Assembly (NCBI RefSeq): GCF_001270265.1
Contig: NZ_LGAP01000033.1
Coordinates: 1-64,000 of the forward strand
Reading direction: 5' to 3'
Length of the DNA stretch: 64,000 nt
Source: Ensifer adhaerens
GTDB lineage: Bacteria; Pseudomonadota; Alphaproteobacteria; Rhizobiales; Rhizobiaceae
In this document: piece by piece, positions 1 through 8,414 of the stretch
How positions within the stretch are numbered: the stretch's first letter is position 1
Layout of the letters: every line of letters begins with the position of its first letter
Program-made: the position numbers and the translations under genes
The notes under the pieces: model-generated
What the model was told of the DNA's origin: nothing
The model's database searches: none
What the model saw: the letters and a program-made list of their open reading frames with translations, nothing else

Positions 1-111
1 TGCTTCTCAAAACTCAAGCAGTTCCGCAGAGTAGCCACGCGCTACGAGAAAACGGCACAAAACTACCGAGCCGTCGTCACAATCGCAGCCATCGTCCTCT
101 GGATCAGGTAA
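1..111 (+). pseudogene. C-terminal end of an IS5-family transposase (cut by window edge)
   Basis: An open frame runs from base 1 to a TAA at 109-111 and encodes 36 residues. They include LKQFRRVATRYEKTA and end in a hydrophobic stretch with LWIR. This resembles the C-terminus of IS5-group (IS427-like) DDE transposases, which I recognise from the FxRLKxFRRIATRYDK pattern. The rest of the element lies left of the window, so I cannot say whether it is intact. The bases just after the stop (about 112-135) are where the terminal inverted repeat should be, but it cannot be confirmed without the other end. Confidence 0.6.
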
Positions 112-206
112 GTGTCCACACGACCTAGCGCGAGGCCGTTCGCAGTTGTGGTCAAAATATGCGAGTTTGTGCAATAAAATTGCACGCGACGACAAAGGGG
201 GATGAA

Positions 207-659
207 ATGGACCGGATCGACAGAAAACTTCTCAACCTCCTGCAGCAGGACGCGTCGCGCACCAATGCCGATCTTGCCGCCGAAGTCGGGTTGTCGCCAT
301 CCAGCTGCCTGCGCCGCATCAGGCGGTTGAGGTCAGCCGGGGTCATCGACCGCGTTGTTGCCATTCTCAATCCGGCGAAGGCCGGCAGGTCGGTGAAGGC
401 GATCATCACGGTCGAGCTGGAGCGCCACGGCGAACAATATGTGCGCCGCTTCCTCGATCTCGCCGCCGCCGAGCCGGCCGTGGTCCAGGCCTATAGCGTC
501 AGCGGCGAGACCGACGCCCTTCTGATGCTGCGGCTAAAGGACATGGAAGAACTCGATGCCCTGACCGAGCGGCTTTTCCGGGATGAGAGCAATGTTGCTC
601 GTTACTACACCACGTTCGTGATCCGCACGGGCAAGGAGACGACGGCAATTCCACTCTGA
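207..659 (+). CDS. Lrp/AsnC family transcriptional regulator
   Basis: A 150-residue protein of normal length for Lrp/AsnC regulators. The N-terminus (MDRIDRKLLNLLQQD) leads into a helix-turn-helix at about residues 18-45 (LAAEVGLSPSSCLRRIRRL). The RAM ligand-binding domain follows, containing the family phrase ETDALLMLRLKDMEEL. I chose the ATG at 207 because it begins the family N-terminus and has the purine run AAAGGGGG upstream; the in-frame ATG at 159 would add 16 unrelated residues. Such proteins sense amino acids and act as feast/famine or local regulators. The gene converges on an SDR gene, so its target is not evident from context. Confidence 0.9.
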   Translation: MDRIDRKLLNLLQQDASRTNADLAAEVGLSPSSCLRRIRRLRSAGVIDRVVAILNPAKAGRSVKAIITVELERHGEQYVRRFLDLAAAEPAVVQAYSVSGETDALLMLRLKDMEELDALTERLFRDESNVARYYTTFVIRTGKETTAIPL

Positions 660-721
660 TGCTTGCACCTCACGGGATAGACTTCGCTGACATCGACTCC
701 GGACCAAGGCGTTCTGCGGCA

Positions 722-748
722 GGCGCCGGGGCAATTTGCCCCGGCGCC
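722..748. terminator. Strong hairpin between convergent genes
   Basis: Thirteen-base arms GGCGCCGGGGCAA and TTGCCCCGGCGCC are separated by one base. The hairpin sits between the stops of the Lrp gene (659) and the SDR gene (772). Neither side has a long T run, so it may act as a bidirectional hairpin or mRNA 3' end protector rather than a classical intrinsic terminator. Confidence 0.5.
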
Positions 749-771
749 CGAAAACGGCGCCGCCGTTATCG

Positions 772-1521
772 TCACTTGACTGCGGCGTTGCCGCCGTCGG
801 CGTAGAGCGCAGCACCCGCGACGAAGCTTGCCATCGGGCTTGCCAAGAACAGTGCAGCCCGGGCGATTTCGTCGGGCTGGGCGATGCGCTTCATCGCGTG
901 CAGGCCGGCGGCCCACTCCTTCTGCTCCTTGCTGCCGCCCATCGGCGTGTCGACGCCGCCGGGAAGCAGGGCATTGGCGCGGATGCCGCTGGCGCCGTAA
1001 TCGGCGGTGATACCCTTCACCAGACCCATCAGCCCCGCCTTGGAGGCGCCATAGGCGGCCATGCCGGGGATGCCGACGCTGGTGCCGACGAAGGTGGAGG
1101 TGAAGACCAGCGCGCCGCCGCCGCGCTTCAGCATCGCCGGAATCTGGTGGCGGGCGCCGAGAAAGGCGGAGGTGAAGTTGGCGGCCAGCACCTCCTGCCA
1201 TTCCACGGCTGTGATTTCAGCAAGCGGCCTGACAGCGCCAACGGCGCCGGCATTGTTGACGGCGATGTCGAGGCCGCCGAACCGGTTGACGGCGGCTTCG
1301 ACCAGCCGGACGTGCGTGTCTTCCTCGATGACATCGCCGCTGACGGCGATCGCCTCGCCGCCCTCGGCGCGGATGGCCTCCACCACGGCGTTGAGCGGCG
1401 CTTCGGTGCGGGCGTTCAAAACCACCTTCGCGCCTTCGGCGGCGAAGAGTTCTGCGACCGCTCTGCCGATGCCCGATGAGGCGCCGGTGACGATAACGAT
1501 CTTGTTCTGCAGCATGGACAT
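772..1521 (-). CDS. SDR family NAD(P)-dependent oxidoreductase
   Basis: A 249-residue classical short-chain dehydrogenase. It has the TGASSGIG cofactor motif at residues 12-19, the NNAG motif, the catalytic YGASK box in the second half and the C-terminal FVAGAALYADGG stretch. The start at 1521 (MSMLQNK) is preceded by AGAGGAGC at a good distance; the longer open frame upstream lacks family similarity. It is a cytosolic oxidoreductase of unknown substrate. The gene stands alone, converging on the Lrp gene. Confidence 0.93.
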   Translation of the reverse strand: MSMLQNKIVIVTGASSGIGRAVAELFAAEGAKVVLNARTEAPLNAVVEAIRAEGGEAIAVSGDVIEEDTHVRLVEAAVNRFGGLDIAVNNAGAVGAVRPLAEITAVEWQEVLAANFTSAFLGARHQIPAMLKRGGGALVFTSTFVGTSVGIPGMAAYGASKAGLMGLVKGITADYGASGIRANALLPGGVDTPMGGSKEQKEWAAGLHAMKRIAQPDEIARAALFLASPMASFVAGAALYADGGNAAVK

Positions 1522-1783
1522 GGACTTGCTCCTCTTGGTTGAGGCGCCCTGAGTATCGTCGGCAAGGAGCAGCGCCCACCCGATTTCCGATCGGTGCAGC
1601 TGAATGACGGTGGTCATCGAAGATTTGAAGAGCCGGGCCGAGTTGAATGCCAGGCGGCACAGAAAGCCGCATCGAAACGCAGCCTTCGCCACGATCTCCT
1701 GTTTGTCGCGCACACCGGAAACCGCGCCGCGGCGAAGAAGACTGCTCAAGCACCCGCGCGCCAGGGTCGACTATCTCTCGCAT

Positions 1784-1894
1784 TCATCGGAAGAGGAAAA
1801 ACCAGACGGCAAAGGCCAGTATCCAAACCAGGACGTAGTAGAACGCTTGTCCCTCGACCATGGCGACGACCCCCATTCCCCCGATCGTCGACAT
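1784..1894 (-). CDS. Possible 36-residue single-pass membrane protein
   Basis: A short open frame in the 414-base gap between the SDR and dehydratase genes. It has a short soluble N-terminus followed by a hydrophobic, aromatic-rich helix (FYYVLVWILAFAVWFFLFR) and a TGA stop. No strong ribosome site precedes the first ATG; internal ATGs at codons 7 and 12 lie behind G-rich stretches and could be the true start. It resembles the many uncharacterised small membrane proteins of bacteria. No family is recognised. The remainder of the gap shows nothing I can interpret. Confidence 0.4.
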   Translation of the reverse strand: MSTIGGMGVVAMVEGQAFYYVLVWILAFAVWFFLFR

Positions 1895-1935
1895 ATTAGC
1901 ATTGATGCAAACGAAGGATAAGCTGACACGCCGCT

Positions 1936-2928
1936 TCAGCGCCCGCCCAGAAGTGCGCTGAAGGTCTTCAGATCGATATTGCCGCCGCTCAACAGAATGC
2001 CGACCCGCGCGCCGCCACAGGCGATTGCGCCATGCAAAACGCCCGCCGCGGCCAGGCAGCCGGTCGGCTCCACGATGATCTTCATGCGCTCGGCAAAGAA
2101 CCGCATCGTCTCGACCAGTTGGGCATCGGTAACCGTGACGATGTCATCGACCTTGTTTTTCAGGATGGCGAAGTTGTGGGCGCCGACATGGGTGACAATC
2201 GCACCATCAGCGATGGACTTCGGCACCGGGATCTGGACCACTTCGCCCTTTCGCAATGATTGCTGGCCGTCGTTGCCTGCCTCGGGCTCGACGCCAACAA
2301 TGGTGCAGGCGGGCAACAGCGCCCTGGCGCTGAGCGCGCTGCCGGCAAGCAAACCGCCGCCGCCCAGCGGCACGACGAGCAAGTCGATCTCCCCGACGTC
2401 CTCGATCAGTTCCAGCGCTGCGGTACCCTGTCCGGCGATGACATCCGGATGGTCATAGGGAGGAATGAGCGCCGCACCCCGTTCGGCGGCAAGGCGCTGG
2501 CTTATCTCCGCACGATCTTCCGTATACCGATCATAAAAGACGATCTCCGCTCCGTAGCCCTTGGTCGCCGCCACCTTTATCTCCGGAGCGTCGCGCGGCA
2601 TCACCACCGTTGCCGAAACACCCTGGAGCCTGGCGGCATAGGCGAGTGCCTGTGCGTGATTGCCTGAGGAAAAGGCGACGACACCATTTTTTCGGGAGAA
2701 CGCGTCCAGCGCAGCGATGGCGTTGTACGCACCACGAAACTTGAAAGCTCCTGCGCGCTGCAGATTCTCTGCCTTGAAAAAAATGGCCGCTCCGGCTCGT
2801 GCGTCCGCAGTTCGCGATGTCAAAACCGGTGTGCGGTGCGCCGCGCCGGAAATGCGTGCCCGCGCGGCCCGGACATCGTCGAAGGTCGGGATGCGCAGCG
2901 AAGCCGGTGCCGGTGCAGGATTGACCAC
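1936..2928 (-). CDS. Threonine/serine dehydratase family PLP enzyme
   Basis: A 330-residue fold-type II PLP enzyme. The Schiff-base lysine lies in AGAFKFRGAYNA, the substrate loop is SSGNHAQALA, and the phosphate-binding glycine loop is PLGGGGLLAG. These features fit catabolic threonine dehydratases, threo-3-hydroxyaspartate ammonia-lyases and serine racemases; I cannot separate these by eye. No in-frame ATG exists near the family start, so I chose GTG at 2928, six bases behind GGAGG. An isolated gene. A RIME repeat begins about 20 bases upstream of the start, so it lies within the leader or promoter. Confidence 0.88.
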   Translation of the reverse strand: MVNPAPAPASLRIPTFDDVRAARARISGAAHRTPVLTSRTADARAGAAIFFKAENLQRAGAFKFRGAYNAIAALDAFSRKNGVVAFSSGNHAQALAYAARLQGVSATVVMPRDAPEIKVAATKGYGAEIVFYDRYTEDRAEISQRLAAERGAALIPPYDHPDVIAGQGTAALELIEDVGEIDLLVVPLGGGGLLAGSALSARALLPACTIVGVEPEAGNDGQQSLRKGEVVQIPVPKSIADGAIVTHVGAHNFAILKNKVDDIVTVTDAQLVETMRFFAERMKIIVEPTGCLAAAGVLHGAIACGGARVGILLSGGNIDLKTFSALLGGR

Positions 2929-2949
2929 GAGAAACCTCCATTGCGCACT

Positions 2950-3054
2950 ACTGCATGTTTCCTTAAATCGTAGCCGATTTAAGGATAAAAACATGCAGCA
3001 ATTCAAAGCACTACAGCGACCTTTGCGCGTCTGATAAGACGCGCGGCGCTGTAG
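2950..3054. repeat. RIME-type palindromic repeat (copy 1)
   Basis: About 105 bases built of two dyads. The first contains CCTTAAATCG...CGATTTAAGG flanked by CTGCATG...CATGCAG. The second is CTACAGCG...GCGCGTCTGATAAGACGCGCGGCGCTGTAG. The same architecture recurs at 36674-36780 and 60215-60315. I recognise it as the Rhizobium-specific intergenic mosaic element. It lies directly upstream of the dehydratase gene. The following 3055-3342 contains no gene that I can support. Confidence 0.75.
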
Positions 3055-3342
3055 GTGGCCCCGGGTCGAGAGGGAATTGTCCAAGGCACGGCAATGTACC
3101 ATCGCGCGGGCGTTTGCACGAGCAAGACCAAACAGCCCCTTTGTGCCGTCTGCCTTACGACACCGCTGACACGGACCAAACCGCGTCGTGACTGCTTGAT
3201 GGCATCGCGACATGACCGCGATTTTCAATCGCCGCGACCGGTGACATAGTTGCGCGGCTTAAACGCGTCGCGTCGGATATCACGCGCGCACGTTGTAAGA
3301 CCTTAAATTCGGGGTGCTTTTCAGGCGAGGCGGGAGGGGCGA

Positions 3343-3750
3343 ATGCTGAAGACCTATAGCGGAAGTTGCCACTGCGGCGCCGTGCGCATCGAGGCGGATG
3401 TGGACCTGAGTGCCGGGACGGGAAAGTGCAACTGCACCCTGTGCACGAAGATGCGGCTCTGGTCGGTGGAGGTGACGCCTTCGGCTTTCCGCCTGCTCGC
3501 GGGCGAGGCGGAACTGACGGATTATCGCGGGCGCAACCCGGTCGCCCACCATTTCTTCTGCCGGCAGTGCGGCGTGCGCCCGTTCGAGCGGATCGAGATG
3601 CCGAACATGACGGGGCACACCTATTACAACGTCAACATCGCCTGCCTCGATGGCGTCGATATCGACGAACTGGTCAGGGCACCCGTCACCTATTTCGATG
3701 GCCTCAACGACGATTGGGGTTCGACACCGGCCGAGATACGGCATCTCTGA
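3343..3750 (+). CDS. GFA family protein (CENP-V/GFA zinc domain)
   Basis: A 135-residue protein with the zinc-binding cysteine layout of the glutathione-dependent formaldehyde-activating family: CHCG near residue 10, CNCTLC near residue 30 and CRQCG near residue 72. GGGAGGGGCGA precedes the ATG. Members of this family bind zinc, but most, including this one, have no proven reaction. It converges with a LysR gene, leaving 20 bases between the stops. Confidence 0.9.
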   Translation: MLKTYSGSCHCGAVRIEADVDLSAGTGKCNCTLCTKMRLWSVEVTPSAFRLLAGEAELTDYRGRNPVAHHFFCRQCGVRPFERIEMPNMTGHTYYNVNIACLDGVDIDELVRAPVTYFDGLNDDWGSTPAEIRHL

Positions 3751-3770
3751 TCGCCGCGGACGTTCGCGTT

Positions 3771-4688
3771 TCACCGGGCGGGCGCCCGGCGCGTGGGCTC
3801 AAGTTCCAGCGCGGCCAGCGTCTTCAACGCGGCAATCGTTTCGCGCAGCGCCCGGTCGAGGCGTTTGTCGCGGCGAAGCACGAGGGCGAAGCGGCGCGAG
3901 AGTGGTGGCGCGACCTGCCGCACCACCAGGTGTTCGCGATCGGCGGCGCGGAGCGCGATTTCCGGAACGAGGGCGGCGCCGAGGCCGACGGCGACCATTT
4001 CCTTGATCGCGTCGACGCTGCCGAGCGCCATGACCGGTTTGATGGCGATGCCGGACGCCGCCAGCCATTCGTCGGTGAGCCGGCGGGTATTGGCGCCCGG
4101 CTCGTAAAGGATCAACGGTCGTTGCGCCAATGTCTCGGCCGTCACGGTGTCGGGGAGCGAGGTCTCCGCCGGGGCAATGGCGACGAAGCGCTCGTCGAAG
4201 AGCGGCGTGATCTCGAAAATGCGACCGGAGACGGGGAGGCTGACCAGCCCGATGTCGAGGAGGTTGTCGTCGACCGCCCTGACGATGTCGGCGCTGTTGC
4301 CCGTCGTCACCGTGATGTCGAGGTCAGGAAAGCGACGCTTGAGATCGGCGAGCAGGGGCGGCAGCAGGAAGGCGCAAGGGGTGGCGCCGGTGCCGAGCCG
4401 CACGCGCCCGAGAACGCCCTTGGCGTGGCGTGCCACTGCCTCGACGGCCTGGTTCGTCGCCGCCTCGATGCGGCCCGCATGAGCGAGCAGTTCTTCCCCG
4501 GCGGCACTTGGCCTGGCCGTGCGGCCGACGCGCTCGACCAGGCGCACGCCGAGCTGTTTTTCCAGTGCACGCACCTGCAGGCTGATGGCCGGCTGCGTCA
4601 GCCCCAGGCGCTCTGCGGCGGCAGAAAAACTGCCGAGTTCGGCGACCAGCGAGAAGGTTTTGAGGTAGTCGAGGTTGAGGGCACTCAT
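3771..4688 (-). CDS. LysR family transcriptional regulator
   Basis: 305 residues with the N-terminal winged helix typical of LysR proteins (FSAAAERLGLTQPAISLQVRALEKQLG, about residues 19-45) followed by a periplasmic-binding-protein-like effector domain. It is divergent from the small DUF1127 gene. The short interval contains TCATATC and GATATGA as an inverted pair spanning its own start, compatible with autoregulation. The ligand is unknown. Confidence 0.93.
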   Translation of the reverse strand: MSALNLDYLKTFSLVAELGSFSAAAERLGLTQPAISLQVRALEKQLGVRLVERVGRTARPSAAGEELLAHAGRIEAATNQAVEAVARHAKGVLGRVRLGTGATPCAFLLPPLLADLKRRFPDLDITVTTGNSADIVRAVDDNLLDIGLVSLPVSGRIFEITPLFDERFVAIAPAETSLPDTVTAETLAQRPLILYEPGANTRRLTDEWLAASGIAIKPVMALGSVDAIKEMVAVGLGAALVPEIALRAADREHLVVRQVAPPLSRRFALVLRRDKRLDRALRETIAALKTLAALELEPTRRAPAR

Positions 4689-4762
4689 ATCAAAGTTTCT
4701 CTTATGCGTTGGATATGAATGCTAACCTTCTTTTATGGAATGTCGAGGCGCAGACTGTTCCC

Positions 4763-5011
4763 ATGGTTAGGAACAAAACATGGGTGTTCGACATGATCCG
4801 CGAACTCGGTCTCTATCTCTCCGCCTCGCCGCGCTCGCGGTATTGGCAGTTGCAGCAACTGCGTGAACTGGACGCAGAGCGTCTGGACGACCTTGGCATC
4901 ACGCCTGTCGAGGCGCAGCGCGGAAGGCGCTCGGAGCGCGCGCCGGCCTCGCCGCGGGAAATCTCGGTGACGACACGGCATGCCGAGGCCGCGCGGGCAG
5001 GGGTGATGTAG
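4763..5011 (+). CDS. DUF1127 domain small protein
   Basis: 82 residues from the chosen ATG. The middle carries the DUF1127 core (RELDAERLDDLGITPVEAQRG), an arginine-rich small-protein family abundant in rhizobia. Family members have been linked to phosphate and C1/N metabolism and to RNA turnover. An in-frame TTG at 4709 and ATG at 4715 would lengthen it but leave only about 20 bases for a promoter against the divergent LysR gene, so the internal start is favoured. The exact start is uncertain. Probably controlled by that LysR protein. Confidence 0.7.
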   Translation: MVRNKTWVFDMIRELGLYLSASPRSRYWQLQQLRELDAERLDDLGITPVEAQRGRRSERAPASPREISVTTRHAEAARAGVM

Positions 5012-5070
5012 GCCGCAAAGCATAAGAGATGGTCTCGTCGGCGCGGTCGGTGAGGCAAACGCTGCGCATC

Positions 5071-5766
5071 TCAGAAATCGTACGATATCGAGAAGCCGTG
5101 GAGCTCGATCTCGCCGGCTGCCAGGACGGCGCCGCCGGAGACCCACAGCGGACTTCCCACGCATTCGACCCGCCCGCCGGCGACGACGACACCGTCCCCA
5201 TCGTTGCAGGCAAGGATCGGCCTCGGCGTATGGGCGCTGTAGCGCAGCAGATCGTACGTGGCCTCGTCATTGAGGTGCGGGAAGAACTCGAACGGCACGA
5301 GATCGAGCGCATCGCCATCCGTCACGTTTTCGGGCCTCTGCCCGATAAAGAGGGCGTCCGTCGCGATCGTCGGGGTCATGAGAATGGCGCCGGCGCTGAC
5401 GCCGATCAGGATGCCGCCTGCGAGCGCCCAATCCCGGAGCGGCCCGATCATGCCGCTGCGTTTCAATCGCTCGAGAAATCCGCCCGTATGTCCACCGGAC
5501 AGATGAATGGCGTCGCAGGCGAAAAGCGCTGCGATCGCTTCTGCCGAATGCGGTTCGTCGAGATCGAAGAACAGCGACAGATCAAGGCCGGATCGGTCGT
5601 AATAGGCCTGGCCGCTCTGGAAGAAACTGCGGTCCGGCTCCGGGCCGGATGCGATATAGGCGAGTTGTTTTCCTGTGCCGCGCGTCTTCAGCAATTCCAG
5701 GAGCCTGTTATCAAGTGCGGAACACTCGGGGACGATCTGATCGCTGTAGAGAATGAGACTGACCAA
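5071..5766 (-). CDS. Peptidase S51 (dipeptidase E-like) family protein
   Basis: 231 residues of the class I glutamine-amidotransferase-like fold. The nucleophile elbow GVSAGA (Ser in place of Cys) is about residue 123, HLSGGHTGGFL lies before it and FFPHLN supplies the likely catalytic histidine. This is the pattern of PepE, a cytosolic Asp-X dipeptidase, and of cyanophycinases. The start is a TTG at 5766 behind GTGAGGAC; no ATG is available. The gene is alone. Confidence 0.85.
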   Translation of the reverse strand: MVSLILYSDQIVPECSALDNRLLELLKTRGTGKQLAYIASGPEPDRSFFQSGQAYYDRSGLDLSLFFDLDEPHSAEAIAALFACDAIHLSGGHTGGFLERLKRSGMIGPLRDWALAGGILIGVSAGAILMTPTIATDALFIGQRPENVTDGDALDLVPFEFFPHLNDEATYDLLRYSAHTPRPILACNDGDGVVVAGGRVECVGSPLWVSGGAVLAAGEIELHGFSISYDF

Positions 5767-5942
5767 CTGTCCTCACTTCCGGACACTGAAACCGGCAACG
5801 ATTGCGGCCTTCCATCCTCGATCGCGCAATCCGACTAGTCTATCATCGGGTGTGGAACCTTGAGGCCGCCCGCCGTGCTGTGAGCATTTGTTCTTGAACA
5901 TGCCGTTATCGCAAAGCCGCCGCGCAGCTTCCGCAACACGCA

Positions 5943-6362
5943 TCAGCGCGCGGGGGCGCCTTGCCGTGAGACACGGCGGCCATAACGCCACACGCCGAGC
6001 CAGCTGAAGCAATGGATGGCAAGAGCAAGTGACAGCCAGAGAACATTGGTGATGTGATCGTTGCCGGACGAACTCGCGGCCACGGACAGGAACTTCGTGA
6101 AGCTGGTGTAGGACGCCAAGAGCGCCCAAACCCCGGTAAGCCAGCTGAATGGCCGCCAGAGTGCGAGTGGAGGGACGTTCAGATTGAAGGCGTAGCCAAC
6201 GAGGCCAATTGTCGTGCCGAGCGCCATGAACAAGCTCGTGTAAATCATGATCCAGCCGACGGACGATACGCCGAGCAACGCGCCGCTCGCGATCAGATAG
6301 CCGACAAAGACCAGGCCGAAAACAAAGGCCAGGCTATAGAGAACTGCAAAGATCTTCCACAT
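5943..6362 (-). CDS. Four-helix integral membrane protein, unknown function
   Basis: 139 residues with about four hydrophobic segments (near residues 4-26, 36-58, 74-90 and 105-125) and a basic tail (RYGRRVSRQ). No catalytic motif or known family is recognised. It sits between the peptidase and the macB-like gene on the same strand, with more than 80 bases on each side, so no operon is implied. The translation is continuous and looks like a genuine membrane protein. Confidence 0.7.
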   Translation of the reverse strand: MWKIFAVLYSLAFVFGLVFVGYLIASGALLGVSSVGWIMIYTSLFMALGTTIGLVGYAFNLNVPPLALWRPFSWLTGVWALLASYTSFTKFLSVAASSSGNDHITNVLWLSLALAIHCFSWLGVWRYGRRVSRQGAPAR

Positions 6363-6450
6363 CGCGAATCACACCCGCAGGCTGCACAATGCCATCTTGG
6401 GTGGCGCGGCGTGCTTTGTCCACTGGCTGCCGCACGCCATAGACATTGCC

Positions 6451-8394
6451 TCAATCGGCGCTGAGGGCCACGGCCGGCTGCAGGCGCGAGGCGTTGCGGG
6501 CGGGCAGGAAGCCGAAGACGAGGCCGGTCAAAAAGGCGCAGGCGAAGGCGAGCGCCACGGGGCCGAGCGTGAAGGCGACGGGCATGCCGAACTGGCCGGC
6601 AAGCGCCCCGGTGGCAAGGCCAAGCACGACGCCGAGCGTGCCGCCGATCGCCGAGACGACCAGCGCCTCGATGATGAACTGCAGGAGGATGTCGCGCTGG
6701 CGCGCGCCGGTTGCCATGCGCACGCCGATCTCGCGGGTGCGCTCGCTGACCGAGACGAGCATGATGTTCATCACGCCGATGCCGCCGACGAGCAGCGAGA
6801 TGGCAGCGACCGAGCCCAGGAACAGCTTCATCGTGTTGGAGGTTTCGGTGAAGGCCTCGCGCACCGACGACATGTTGGTGATCTGTGTGTCCTGGCGCTT
6901 GTGGCGCTGGTCGAGCAGCGCCTGGATCGTCTGCTGCGTGATGTCGATGGCGGCGGCGTCCTTCACCTGCACGGTGATGGTGCGCACGTTGCGCTGGCCG
7001 AAGAGGCGCATGCTGCCGGTCGTCAGCGGCACGAGCACGACGTCGTCCTGGTCGTTGCCGAAGGAGGTGGCGCCCATTTCCGCCATCACGCCGATGACCT
7101 GGAACGGGATCTTGTTGACCAGCACATATTGGCCGAGTGGGTTGTCGCCCTCCGGGAACAGCGTCTTGACCACCGTCTGGCCGAGGACCGCCACCGGCGC
7201 ATAGGTATCCATATCGTCCTGGGTCAGGAACTCGCCCTGCTGCATCTTCCAGGATTTGGCGGTGGTGAACTGCGTCACGGTGCCGTTGGCGCTGGTCTGG
7301 TAGTCGACATTGCCGCGCCGGACCGTGACGTTGCTGGTCAATTCGGGCACGGCGAAAGCGACGTTCGGCACTTCGAGAATGGCGTCGGCATCGGCGGGAA
7401 CGAGGGTGACGTTGCTGCCGCCGGCGCTGCCGCGGAAATTCGCCATGCTCGGCCTCACCACCAAGAGGTCGGAGCCCATGGAGGAAATGCGGTTGAGCAC
7501 GGAATCCTGCGCGCCGGTGCCGATCGCCAGCATGGCGACCACCGAGCCGACGCCGATGACGATGCCGAGCAGGGTGAGGATGGTGCGGAAGAGGTTGGCG
7601 CGCAGGGCGCGCAGCGCCATCTTGACCGCCTCCGTGACGTCGGCGATCGCAGCCGAGCCCTCGCTCACCGTCTGGCTCAGCGCCCGCGCCGCCTCGGGAT
7701 TGGCGCGGCTCTTCTTGGTGCGGTCGGCGACGATGCGGCCGTCATGGATCTCGATCAGCCGGTCGGCCTGTTCGGCGACCTCGCGCGAATGGGTGATGAC
7801 GATGACCGTGTGGCCCTTGTCGTTCATGTCGCGCAGGAGCGCCATGACGTCGGAGCCGCTCTGGCTGTCGAGCGCGCCGGTCGGCTCGTCGGCCAGCACC
7901 ACGCGGCCGCCATTCATCAGCGCGCGGGCGATCGATACGCGCTGCTGCTGGCCGCCGGAAAGCTGGTTCGGGCGATGGTCGAGCCGCTCGCCGAGCTTCA
8001 GCTGGTGCAGCAGGGCACCAGCGCGGTCGTGGCGATCGCGCGCCGACATGCCGGCATAGACGGCGGGCACCTCGACGTTTTCCTGGGCGCTTGCCGTCGG
8101 AATGAGATTGTAGCTCTGGAAGACGAAGCCGAAGGTGCGCCGGCGCAGTGCCGCCAGTTCGTCGGTGTCGAAGCCGGAGACCCGCTCGCCGTCGATGAGA
8201 TAATCGCCCTCGGTCGGCTGGTCGAGGCAGCCGAGGATGTTCATCAGCGTCGACTTGCCCGAGCCGGACTGGCCGATGATCGCGACGAACTCACCGGCCT
8301 CGATATCGAGCGAGACGCCGTGCAGCACCTCGACGGCGAGATCGCCGTTGAAATAGGTCTTGCTGACGTGCCGGAGCGAGAGGAGCGGGGTCAT
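6451..8394 (-). CDS. macB: MacB-type ABC transporter (ATPase-permease fusion)
   Basis: 647 residues. The N-terminal ATPase has Walker [10 protein letters not shown] at 41-49, the signature LSGGQQ at 145-150 and Walker B VVLADEP at 165-171. A transmembrane helix near 270, a large periplasmic MacB_PCD domain and a C-terminal three-helix FtsX domain follow. This is the tripartite-efflux and mechanotransmission layout of MacB (macrolides, heme, peptides, lipids). The ATG at 8394 is preferred over a TTG at 8400. It follows the MacA-like gene by 20 bases. No TolC homologue is nearby. Confidence 0.93.
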   Translation of the reverse strand: MTPLLSLRHVSKTYFNGDLAVEVLHGVSLDIEAGEFVAIIGQSGSGKSTLMNILGCLDQPTEGDYLIDGERVSGFDTDELAALRRRTFGFVFQSYNLIPTASAQENVEVPAVYAGMSARDRHDRAGALLHQLKLGERLDHRPNQLSGGQQQRVSIARALMNGGRVVLADEPTGALDSQSGSDVMALLRDMNDKGHTVIVITHSREVAEQADRLIEIHDGRIVADRTKKSRANPEAARALSQTVSEGSAAIADVTEAVKMALRALRANLFRTILTLLGIVIGVGSVVAMLAIGTGAQDSVLNRISSMGSDLLVVRPSMANFRGSAGGSNVTLVPADADAILEVPNVAFAVPELTSNVTVRRGNVDYQTSANGTVTQFTTAKSWKMQQGEFLTQDDMDTYAPVAVLGQTVVKTLFPEGDNPLGQYVLVNKIPFQVIGVMAEMGATSFGNDQDDVVLVPLTTGSMRLFGQRNVRTITVQVKDAAAIDITQQTIQALLDQRHKRQDTQITNMSSVREAFTETSNTMKLFLGSVAAISLLVGGIGVMNIMLVSVSERTREIGVRMATGARQRDILLQFIIEALVVSAIGGTLGVVLGLATGALAGQFGMPVAFTLGPVALAFACAFLTGLVFGFLPARNASRLQPAVALSAD

Positions 8395-8414
8395 GGCCAA
8401 TCTCTAAATTGTCC

